Shown piece by piece: positions 12,101 to 21,289 of a DNA stretch of 64,000 nt. The DNA lies in the NCBI GenBank assembly GCA_914767715.1, contig OU612067.1:14139001-14203000 (forward strand). The letters are read 5' to 3'. The stretch's first letter is position 1. Each line of letters begins with the position of its first letter. Under the pieces are notes generated by a model. It made no database searches. It worked only from the letters and a program-made list of their open reading frames with translations, and was not told the DNA's origin. This DNA is from Membranipora membranacea (taxonomy: Eukaryota; Bryozoa; Gymnolaemata; Cheilostomatida; Membraniporidae). The position numbers and the translations under genes were made by a program.

Positions 12101-13241
12101 GGTTACAACATTCAATAATGTCCTTGTGCGAGTAAATTTAGTTTTTCTGTTCATTGCTACTAGATTACTTTGATATGAACAGTGGTTGTTTTTGCTTTCA
12201 CTTTAAATCTACAATACAGGTCATCCCTGACGATTTATGAAATATGTGATGGTGGTAATCATAACAGATACTTTTGTTTCAGGTACGTACATGTTCATAG
12301 TTGAAGATGACCCTGCTGCCAGCAAAGGTTCCAGCAAATCTACAAAAGCTTACGGAGGTAGTAAAACATCTAGGTTTGACTACCCAGACCTTTCGAGTCA
12401 CACAAGTGGAGCAGGCGGTGGAAGTTATGGCGCTACAAGTCTTTACACTAAGCCACCTAGTAGCTCAAACCATACAGAGAGTAACAAGTATGAGGCTCCT
12501 TCTTATTCAGTGTACAGTGCAGCTACCCCTAAACATGCTACTTCTGACAGGGGATCAAATAAATCAAGGTTTACTAAAAAGAAATATGGCGGTGCTAAAA
12601 CCTCATACGGTGATATAGGTGGAGTGAGTTATCAGCCTCCGTCGACCAGTCAATATGACATGTATAAGAAACACGACACTAACACTAAATACCCACCTCC
12701 AAAATATGACTACACAGCTAAATCTAAATATGGAGGTGCTTCAACAGGATTTGTCAGTGGTGCTTCATCCTCTAGATACGGGGCGGGTAGCTATAACCCT
12801 TCCTCACATGACTCTAATAAATACGGCTCGGGATCCTCAAGCTATTCTTCTAGACCCAATCCTTCTTCTTCTTCGTCGGCTTATTATCAGCCAGTGACGG
12901 GAAGAGCATATAACGCAGCGTCGTACAGAGCTGAACCACAGTTCGCAGATGTCAAACCATCGATAGTCGACACTCGTCCTGCATCAGGAGCTGACAACTA
13001 CCAAAGTAAAGCTAACATGAGCCTTAGGCGTAAAGAAGACACCCCCGAGCATAACGTGTCTGCTTCTATAGAACAGAAGGCTTCTAAATACGGAGGGAAA
13101 TACGAAGCGGCTGATGGTAAGATTTACTACGGTGGTAAGCCAAACAAATACTCAAGTAAGAAATCGAAGAAGTACAATCAGAGAAGAAAAACGATGCATG
13201 GCGAAGTACCACAAGAGAAGTCGGACCGACCATCAGTGTAA
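150..13241 (+). CDS. CLK/LAMMER-family dual-specificity protein kinase with long disordered C-terminal tail (5' end outside window)
   Basis: Exons read from splice sites and phase: 150-216, 707-826, 1072-1162, 1840-1915, 2251-2345, 2638-2767, 3129-3211, 3485-3564, 3781-3868, 4557-4722, 5052-5234, 5487-5674, possible microexon 6148-6171, 6753-6962, 8258-8393, 8894-9054, 9446-9623, 10051-10914, 11425-11649, 12283-13241. Every junction keeps the frame. Seen in the kinase part: glycine loop [15 protein letters not shown] with the ATP-binding lysine, HTDLKPEN catalytic loop, [19 protein letters not shown], and [11 protein letters not shown], a variant of the LAMMER signature. Known for the family: nuclear kinases that phosphorylate SR splicing factors. 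After the catalytic domain about 1,040 residues follow: a short helical stretch (5052-5234, faintly CUE/UBA-like), Ser/Pro-rich linkers, three Arg-rich clusters ([12 protein letters not shown] type), two YDNV motifs, and a final Y/G/S/K-rich exon. CLKs usually end soon after the kinase domain, so this tail is odd. The N-terminus is missing from the window. Confidence 0.9.
1181..1425 (-). mobile_element. tRNA-derived SINE in CLK intron
   Basis: Read on the minus strand, the segment begins with a tRNA-like head containing an A-box-type GGTGTAGTGGTTAGG and a decayed B box. It ends in an (ATT)n tail, seen as (TAA)n at 1181-1196 on the plus strand. Head, body and simple-repeat tail are the layout of a SINE. 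It lies in the intron between exons 1072-1162 and 1840-1915, antisense to the kinase gene. Borders are approximate. Confidence 0.6.
4723..4745 (+). promoter_or_regulatory. Donor site with in-frame stop downstream (possible intron-retention switch)
   Basis: The donor after the last kinase-domain exon is C|GTAAGA at 4722/4723. If this intron is retained, the frame adds a few residues and stops at TAA 4743-4745, giving a CLK of ordinary length without the tail. If it is spliced, exon 5052-5234 continues in phase. Both outcomes can be read from the sequence; which is used is not known. Confidence 0.4.
7211..8201. mobile_element. Non-autonomous TIR element with repeated GGGGCACGTTGAGCC motif
   Basis: Both ends carry the same inverted repeat: the left reads GGGGAAGGCGGGGCACGTTG, and the right end, reverse complemented, is nearly identical. 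TA flanks both ends, as expected for a Tc1/mariner-type TA target duplication. The motif GGGGCACGTTGAGCC or a close variant occurs about eight times: direct near 7222, 7239, 7581, 7604 and 8000, inverted near 7950, 7979 and 8175. No coding capacity was seen. It sits in the CLK intron 6963-8257. Confidence 0.65.
8462..9900. repeat. Inverted pair of a dispersed repeat in neighbouring CLK introns
   Basis: The stretch near 8462-8580 (GGGGGGTCTTTCAATTAGAA onward, with ATCACATCGCTCAAAA) matches the reverse complement of about 9795-9895. In the latter the same order of blocks can be read on the minus strand, including ACATCGCTCAAAAATAT. The two copies flank exons 8894-9054 and 9446-9623 in opposite orientation. 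Both are diverged and non-coding. Family unknown. Confidence 0.4.
11225..11360 (-). mobile_element. U2 snRNA-like SINE or pseudogene with doubled head
   Basis: On the minus strand 11281-11360 reads CGCTTCTCG.CCTATTGGCT followed by AAGATCAAAGTGT, which matches the conserved 5' end of U2 snRNA, twice in tandem. The body that follows (CCAGTTTCTG, then TGCTGCAT-like) resembles the body after the U2-like heads at 17690-17785 and 46400-46497, so this is a dispersed family. The branch-site pairing region and Sm site of a real U2 gene are not seen, so it is not a functional snRNA. It lies in the intron before exon 11425-11649. Confidence 0.6.
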
Positions 13242-13796
13242 CTATAACTGGATGACAGCATGTAGCGTAAATGGCAGCCTAGACTCTATAAATCTAATTA
13301 AAATCAGATTACCTCGATGGACTCTTGATTTGAACTGGCTTTGATGCTGTATTGAGGATGGTATCAGGATAACTCTGAATCAAACTGACATAGGCTTAGT
13401 TGAAATGGTATGGCAGTTTCTTTGTGTCTAGCAAAGGTGATAAAGAGCAGCTAATGTGGTAGCTATCATTACTTATTTCTAAGAATTTGCACTCATTATG
13501 TCATCATTTTCTAAAACATTGAAGATAAATTGTACCATACCTCTAGCTGTGAAGACTCCTTTGACTGATGGTGCTTGTGAATCTCAAAATATTTAAAATT
13601 TAAATTAAATTTCATTATATTTTTGCTGTGAAATATCCCCGCTTTAAACCAACTATAACTTATTTACTTAAAGAAAATATGTTCGTCTCTGTACCTTCTA
13701 GCTATAGATGTCACATATAATCTCTACTATTCAAAAGGCTTTCGTTTTTATTTCTTGTATTTGATTTTTTTTCATGGCTGCGGCTAAGTGTATAAA

Positions 13797-13802
13797 AATA
13801 AA
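13797..13802 (+). terminator. Candidate polyadenylation signal of the CLK gene
   Basis: AATAAA lies about 555 bases after the TAA stop at 13239-13241, in AT-rich sequence that looks like a 3' UTR. I see no coding exon between the stop and this hexamer. Confidence 0.4.
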
Positions 13803-13868
13803 CAAATTCTGGTTTTTCATCAAATTTCTTTCAATAATTGGAAATGTCTAAATTACTTCATATACATA

Positions 13869-13957
13869 CAGTAGCTCTAGCCTGGGCAGGCTGTCGTGTC
13901 GGGGGTGGGTGGGTGGTGACGACACCACACAACAGCCTGCCCAGGCTACAGTAGCTC
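13869..13957. repeat. Hairpin repeat with G-quadruplex-like loop
   Basis: The left arm AGCCTGGGCAGGCTGT pairs with the right arm ACAGCCTGCCCAGGCT. The loop holds GGGGGTGGGTGGGTGG, a classic four-run G-tract. A related hairpin occurs at about 25540-25605 and its copy at 53095-53165. It lies just downstream of the CLK gene, about 45 bases before the start of segmental copy A. Confidence 0.55.
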
Positions 13958-15034
13958 ATTGCATGCTGTATGTGTAGTAAATATAATCTTTGATTCTCAG
14001 CTCTGCACTTATGCCTCGATTACTATAACCTCACACATTTTTTTATATTCCTCTCATGCAGTTGAGAGAATATGCAATGTAAAGATATTAATTTCTCGAG
14101 CTAGAAGTAGGTACCTTCTAGGCTCACAACAGAAAGTATAATAGTGTTGCAAGATAATTAATTGGAGGAGTTGTTCTCTTTGTCGACAGCTGGTGATAAC
14201 TCCTGTAAACTAAGAATATAAGCTATATTTTAACCTGTTTTAACAATGAACCACCTCTTCATTGATTTTAAGTAGCCTGTCTTTGTAGTTAACTGATCTT
14301 AAGTAGCATGCTTTGTCCACCGAGCAAAGCTTGCTAAGACAGGCACTGCAGTCTCTTCCTTGGTCCTAATCACTGGCACAAACACACAAATCACACAACA
14401 TACAAACAGTACAGTATTACAACCTTATCTTTCACAGGTCAAGGTTAAGCAGAAACATTTCCAATCATAAAAGTCAGTCATTATTTTAAGTTTTTGGTCC
14501 TTGATGAGTTTTGCTATGATGCGAATGAATTTGTGATTTTAATCAAGTTTGGGAATTTGGCTTATGACTCAGATCAAGAATGGATGATAATATCGATTGT
14601 ATGTAGATCTCGTTTTGGGTTTTATTGATGAGTCTAATAATCATGAAAGACATTATGGCAGTTGAATCACTAAACAAGTTTGTCCTTTCTGGTTTGGTAG
14701 TACGGGGATATGGCAATGGACGGGTGTCAATGTGTCAGCAATAGCTTGCTCTTTTTAAATATCTCCACCGCCAAACCAGAAAGAACAAACAGCAAAACAG
14801 TGATCTGAAACTCTAAACCTCGAATAAGTTTATGAAATGGCGTGGGAAGTAGTGAGTTTCTGCTAGGATAATGTAGACTAGAAAAGAAATAAAAGCCTGA
14901 TTTATGGAAAAAAATCAATGTTGAATAGAATGTAGGCTCTTAACCGATCTGTACAGGTGAAATTGTTACTTGAAACTGAACCTTTAAAAGTTGTATGTAC
15001 ATTTAAATCTTAGCACCAATAATCAGAGAGAACT

Positions 15035-18000
15035 TTAGCAGTTGTACCCGAAGGCTTCTACATCATCGATATATTTGCTGAGCACCCTCTTGGTTAGAAT
15101 CTGAGAAATCTTTGAGAAAGATTCCTCGACATAGCGATCAGAGGATGAGACCTTTTCTGGATAAGTGAATTTGGAGCCGATTTTGCTAATTATCTCTCTA
15201 CAAAACAAACAGTAAACTTATGTTGGTTAAAAGAAATCACTTGGTTTAGTCACTTGTCACATCCTGAGGAAAGAGTGGCAAACAAAACATGGGGTGCCTA
15301 ACGGGCAAGGCCGTAATGTCTGTGCGACTTTGGTCTCAGTTTGCAGGCAGGTCAAAGCCCACCAAGGGGTACAACAAACCGTAGTATTTGGTGGGCTGCA
15401 GTAAGATTTGAACCCACCACCTTCAACATTTGTAGGCTGAAGTCAGGCACTCATACCAGCTGAGCCACTGATCATCCTATTGGTCGGTCCATTCAATGCG
15501 ATGCCTGTTTACTGTGTAAGAGCCGAAAAGATATCACTGTGATTTTTACAGGTCAGCACTCCAACGGTCACTATGTGCATCAAGGTTTAATGTTTAGTTT
15601 TAATCATAGCAAATATTTGGATACAGGATGGAAGAAGTTAAGCTATCATTTCAGTGGTCATGTAACTCCTAACCCCTTGATCAGAAGCTGCAGTAAGTGC
15701 TTAAAATATTTAGGGTTGACTATAACTAAAGCTTACTTAGCATCTTGAGACATGGTTTCTACTTTTCCAATGTAATCGTAGTTGATATAGCAGGGATGAC
15801 AAAGGCTATGAAAACTCTGCCAATGTTCATTCATGTGTATGTTCAACCCCTCAGGATCTGTGACAAACTGGAGAAACTCTGTGAGCGTGGCCCTCTGTTC
15901 CTTAGGGTGCTTGGGAGGGTGACCATTAAATCTAAGTATCTTGTCCGTAAAATACTGAAAAGTATGGTTGATCTTTCCAAACTTATTCCTGTAGGCTGAC
16001 AATAGCCTAAAATCAAAATAAATATAATATCAGCTATAGTTTAATTTAGCTAGTTCTGGTGTGACCTTACGTCAGCAAGCACTGAAATGTACTCGCTAAG
16101 GTGGAAATTTCGATAAAAAGAAGAATTTGAGTTAATGTTAGCCTATCTTTACTAGCTAAATTGTGCAGGATCTGAAACCAGAGTTTGGGATATATACAGG
16201 CTTCCCAACTAACTCTCTGCTGAAACAAGTATTGATTATGACTTTCCAGTAGAGGTTGTCTTCTCTTATAACATGGTTGGATAACTAACCAAGAATTTTC
16301 AATACGTTTAGACAAAGCCAACACCAAATGGGAAAAGCAAGGCTGTAATGTGGTTATAGCTAAGCCAGACCCGTACGTTGAAAGCTGACTTTGAAAATTT
16401 TCTTCGTAACCAGACTAGAAAGAACAAACTTGTTATATGTGGCGGAAGCTGTTGGAAGGGGAGGGGAAAGGGGGGAGGGAAGAGTCTGGGGGCACAGACT
16501 TGTGTCTAACATCACATTGTGGTCAGCTTAGCGGTGAAGTCTGTCTCTTGACCTTTACCCTTAGCTCGTCCATCACCATAATATCTCATTTTGGACAGAT
16601 TTCTTATCAAGATCAGACAAAATCATGATGTAATAGCACAGACAGCATTATGCATGAAGCATGAACTTACCACATATAATAACTTTGATTAATCAGAATA
16701 ACCTAAACAAATTCGAAGAAGCCAATAGAAAGGTTCCATGGTCTTAATGCAGAATGTTCATTAGAACACGTGTACCAGCATGGTTATGTGTGAGACAAAC
16801 AGGTGAAAGACATAAAAAAAAAGCAGACATGTCGGCCATTACTCACCCTTGGTGTTCAGAAGGTAATTGCAGCCATAGGCGGTTAAGTTTCATAGCCCCC
16901 CACACCCCATAAATGACAAACCATTGCTGCGATTTCATTCTCAAACACCGTGAAAGGCTGGCTGTGGGCCAACATTGCTTTAGACCAATTTCCTTTTGAA
17001 CATGAAGATTTTCAAGCCTGTCTATCCAGTGTATTTTGTTAGGGGTGCTCACTTTGTAAGGGGGTGCTCACTCTGTTAGGGGGTGCTCACTCTGTTAGGG
17101 GGTACTCACTATGTTAGGGATGGGCTCACTCTGTTAGGGGGTACTCACTTTGCAAGGGGGTGCTCACTCCGATAGGGGGTGCTCACTTTATTAGGGTGTG
17201 CCTGACAATGTTAGCGGTTGCTCATTTTGTTATGGCGTGGGCTCACTTTGTAATGGGGTACTCACCTTGTTAGGGGGTGCCTGACGATGACAAACTTGAA
17301 ATAGGTGTTGATAATTTTGAGCTTCTGATTATCGCTGTATGATGACAGATTTCTGACACTTGTCTTAAACATAGTCGAATGTGCCTCATCACCTTCGATT
17401 TGATGTACCTCTGTGAAATTGGTTTTTCCTACAAAATGCAAACAATGCAAGATACATAACTTTAATTTGAAAAGTATTTGGCAATGGCATAACAAAATTT
17501 TGGAATAATTTAAAATAAAAATAATGCAAGAAAGAGAAATCTTTGAAAAATGAGGCTTAGCTTAAGACAAAAGAGAGGGTTAGCTGCCCCTAAAGAGGGA
17601 CGCAAGTTGCCCGAAATCCTCATACTGAGTGTGTGATACATCCTTGAAAACTAGAATCCTAGAGGTGAGGCCATGTAGGACCTCCTAATCATGAGTATGC
17701 AGCAAGCTGCCAGAAACTGGAAGAGGCACTGATCGCCCATTGGCAGTGACACTTAGATCATAGCCAATAGGCCGAGAAGCGGTTACCTGGATGCATTCCT
17801 AATAGAACAATCAGCTAAATAAATAAAAGTTGTAAGGAAGCCATACCATCAGTATATGAAATACAGAGGGTGATTTGATTAGAATATATCACAAGACTGT
17901 GTTGCTAGTAATTAGTACTCTACAACAAATGAGACAACAACGAATTCTCAGATGACCTCCACAATTAATTGATCAATGTGAACAATCCCCATGAGATATA

Positions 18001-20382
18001 AAACTTGAGCCAATTAGTTGCAAAGGTACAGTTATGCTATGTAATTCTGCTTGGATAGCATATGCTGTTGTAGAATGCATACTCAGCTGCATCCAAACTA
18101 GAACGATCCATGGATTTGGCATTCTCACATAAAAATTTTAATATCAATCCAGGATAAATAGTTGTCAATGGTTTGAAGTATTCAGCTGTTCGACCTTAAC
18201 TGATTAATGCACACGTATGATAAGGATGTAAATCTTCAAGTTCTTGTTCCAATTATAGCAACAACATCTAGGCTAAGGCCACTGTCTATATAGAAGTACA
18301 GGCGAATCAGAAGATGCACAGAGATTGATCATACTTAGTAATTTGGTGTTGACAAGCAAAACCCTTGGTTAATAAATCCACCCCCCCCCCCCCTGTCTCG
18401 TCCTCACTTTTCCAGCCTAGTCCTTTTTGTTTTTGGGTTTTACAGAGTAAGTAGTACTTGAAAATTGGAAATGTGTTACACTAATTTCTTAGCAGAATAT
18501 AGGGAAAAAATTGATTGGGGTGGTGTCACATAAAAATTGATTGGGGTGGTGTCACATAATTCTGTGTCAGCAAATTCCATTTTCATGATAAACACATCAC
18601 TACTGCATCTTTAACTCCCAAAAAAATGGGAATATATATATATATATATATCTATAAAATATATATTTATATGAAATATATCTTATTATATATATATATA
18701 TAATACCTCTATGTAGGTAATGTACTCACCACTCAGCAGAATAAAGTACTTTTTCCAGTTAGTGCAGCCTGTTTTAGGTATGTGACAGTACAACACCTTG
18801 TACTCGTCATTGACATAGATTTCATCAAGATTCCTATACAGATTTAAGGTATGTTTCATGGGAGGTTTGATCGGAAACCCGTTATTTGCGCACCAGTTAC
18901 GCAAGGTGGTCTGCCTATCTCTTAGTTGATCCTAAAAATAATATTGACACAAATAATGATTACGAACTTTTTCAAGTTAATCCTTTAATGTGTGGTTTTG
19001 GTTTCCCAATCTAAGCTAGGTAACACAGGCTTCTAAATTCAAACAATATCATATCACATCACTTGTTGAGAATGAATTAGATAAGAAATTGTGATAAGCT
19101 TCTAAGCTATGAAGCCATAACAGTTCCGGATCCTACAGGTCGAGGAAATAGATTACCGATAATGTACAAGTTTGTATCATTGATCATGTTGAAATGCGGA
19201 CTCACAATTTCCTGCTGAGAATAATAGTGTGTGGTCATATACAGTGGTGAGGTAGGGGGGGGGGTGGGTCAAGGTGAACCCATCTGCTAGAAAAACTCAA
19301 TCATAGTTTGGATAGTAACAAAGTCTTTGTAGCTTTTCATACCTTTGTACATCTTGAAGGAAGAGAAAACTTTGCAGAGAACTCCGGACCTTTTTCCTGT
19401 TGACCTGCTGTCAAATAGGTAATGAATTTAAAAGGTGAGAATTTGGAGATATATTCATTAATATTTGAGTAATGTGAGAGCGAAAATGATTGACAATGTT
19501 CCCCATAAAAAGCCTTTGCAGACAAGTGAACCAAGTGGAGCAGATGAAGAATACAGTTGCGCTCTGGTTTTTCTGGGGCGTAGTTTTGCAAAAAATAGTA
19601 GGGGAGGCAAAAGTCAACAGCAAAAACAAAAGAATCACCAGGAGAGGTGCTGTAAGCCGCTCCTGAGTCGTTTAAGGCATATAATTAACAAATGGAAATC
19701 CTATAGGAGCCGATTCTGACATAGATTATTCAAATATAGTGTTTTAGGTCACTGTATTTAGCTTACCAGGGGAGGCAGTGCCTCACTGCCTCCCCTATAG
19801 CTATGGGCCTGTATATTACTCATATATTAAATGAGTCATAAGTGATTTAATACAGGTTCTGATGTCACCTGTCATTACCTCCCCCCCCCCCCCCCCCCGA
19901 TTGATAAAACGAAGAGAGCAAACAGGATTTGTTTAGCTAGCCCAGAGGAGTCAATATTAACTAGGATTTTAGTTCAGCTAGTTTTATGATGATGACTTTA
20001 TGTGGGTGTCTATAAAATTGAAAGAGTTAGAGGTTCGCTTGTCTCAAATTTAGCAATTTCAAGCATATGAATATATACAAATCTTTCACATGCCATATGC
20101 CGGCAGTTCTCAAGCTGTCTCAGGGAACAGACCAACATTTAAACAAAACCTCCTTCGCTTTGTGACAAAACACTCACTATTTTCAGCCTCGATTTCTTTT
20201 GGCAATTCCTCTGAGATGGTATCAAAGTCATTGCTGGCGATCTCCGGAGACTTGATCTTTATAACAGCAGAGTCAGCTACTGGTAGTCTTACTGCTACTA
20301 ATCCAGCCCAGAGCATTAGGCATACACCAACAGTTACGAGCAAACAGGTTAGAGTTACTCTAGAGAACGAAGTCCTCATCAT
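15035..20382 (-). CDS. Carbohydrate sulfotransferase, copy A (HNK-1 ST / CHST8-14 type, Sulfotransfer_2)
   Basis: Six exons in phase on the minus strand: 20382-20178, 19407-19343, 18931-18730, 17428-17266, 16006-15737, 15197-15035, giving 355 residues. The N-terminus is a type II signal anchor (about residues 8-32, hydrophobic) as in Golgi enzymes. Exon 3 has the PAPS 5'-phosphosulfate loop HIPKTGCTNWKK. Exon 4 ends in FKFVIVRHPLTR, the 3'-phosphate-binding motif, which continues as LLSAYRNKFG across the junction. Exon 5 has the family signature HW..FHSLCHPC.I.YD.IGK.ET. The C-terminus ends in FGYNC. The family transfers sulfate from PAPS to glycan hydroxyls in the Golgi lumen. The start is the first of two ATGs after a possible acceptor (CTGCAG|GTATGATG), so a 5' UTR exon may exist. 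It is divergent from the LRR gene 5.8 kb away. Confidence 0.9.
15285..15477 (-). mobile_element. tRNA-derived SINE in copy A sulfotransferase intron
   Basis: The minus strand reads a tRNA-like head, TGGCTCAGCTGGTATGAG (A box) and GGTGGGTTCAAATC (B box), then a body containing GACCTGCCTGCAAACTGAG. The same body follows a B-box-like GGTTCGAATC at 28783-28905, so these are one SINE family. It was present before the segmental duplication, because copy B has it at 43661-43851. It lies between exons 5 and 6. Confidence 0.65.
17036..17282 (-). repeat. Minisatellite built from an exon end and its splice donor (copy A)
   Basis: About eleven units of about 22 bp follow exon 4 of the sulfotransferase gene. 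On the minus strand a typical unit reads CACCCCCTAACAGAGTGAG. The exon itself ends with the same string: CACCCCCTAACAAG|GTGAG, encoding HPLTR plus the donor. The array therefore looks like tandem duplication of the exon-intron border. Several units keep an intact-looking GTGAGC or GTGAGT. Confidence 0.75.
17690..17785 (-). mobile_element. U2-like SINE, copy A
   Basis: Minus strand 17738-17782 reads CCGCTTCTCGGCCTATTGGC then TATGATCTAAGTGT, a mutated U2 snRNA 5' end. It is followed by a body (CCAGTTTCTGGCAGCTTGCT) shared with the element at 11225-11360. It lies in the sulfotransferase intron between exons 3 and 4. Confidence 0.5.
18631..18706. repeat. (AT)n tract next to sulfotransferase exon 3 donor
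   Basis: Two runs of alternating AT with an AT-rich spacer, ending about 24 bases from the exon 3 end (18730). Copy B has a longer version at about 47622-47702. Nothing else is visible in it. Confidence 0.7.
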
Positions 20383-21289
20383 ACCTGCAGACCGTTAATA
20401 AATATCTTCAATAAACAGAAATGTTGTCTAATACATCAAAGCTCCTGAAGAGATTGTTTTTTTTAAACAGCTCTGTTATCATTGATATTACAGCTTATTG
20501 AGTAATTTCCTGATATAAGCTTGTAAAATTACTAAGAGACAAGGATTTAATCATAGATAGCATAGCAATGTACCCAATAATCCTGTGCACTTGATAAAAC
20601 CTGTGTGCTAGCTATGAATGAACACTACGCAACTACACCAATACTTCCGTTAGCTACTTGTCACATTTTCTACTTGTATGCTATTGTTACTTATAAACAC
20701 AAGGCAGTAAAGATGGGCACAACTTGCTACGAGAACAGCAGCAGCTTCTAAGCAGATATCAAATTAGGCGTTTGTATGATTCAGCTCATCCAATCAGTGA
20801 AGCCAAAAGTATAAGCCAGACCACATTGTAATTAATCTGATGCCTACTATAACAATACATCACTTGTTTTCACAGAGTAAGGATAAATTAGGAGTTCTGA
20901 TCTTTTGTTGCAATAAATTTGTGATTAAAATCATGTTCTATAGATGGCCTATGCAGTGGTATCAATTCATGGATTAGTGACGATTTGTGAAGAAATTACA
21001 TCATTGTATAATTTTGTGTCAGTAATTGGATCCAGACAAAATTCTGGCAGCTTTAACGTAATGCATTGTCTGATTATCCCAGTAACAAGCTTTTAAAACT
21101 CAGGCAAAATGTTTACAAGGGGTTGGCGGTAGCATTACTGAACTTCTGGACCAATAAAAGATGAGAAATTGTTTCCAGCAATCAAGCATAAATTGCGATG
21201 CGCTTGTTCAGGGTCAGATATGTTCCCCTTATCCATGAATATATATCAGTGGGCCTATGACTTTGATCGATTGTCAGTCCTACTTTAGT

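Noticed and set aside
12301-12897. Other-frame open frames over the last CLK exon
   Set aside because: Shadows of the in-phase Y/G/S/K-rich frame.
5052-13241. Separate gene downstream of the kinase
   Set aside because: The exon 4557-4722 donor and the exon 5052 acceptor fit in phase, and no promoter or clear start is seen. It remains possible and is listed as a refutation test.
16843-17052. Extra sulfotransferase exon between exons 4 and 5
   Set aside because: Exon 4 joins exon 5 in phase to give the expected RHPLTRLLSAYRNK sequence, and this frame is not conserved in copy B.
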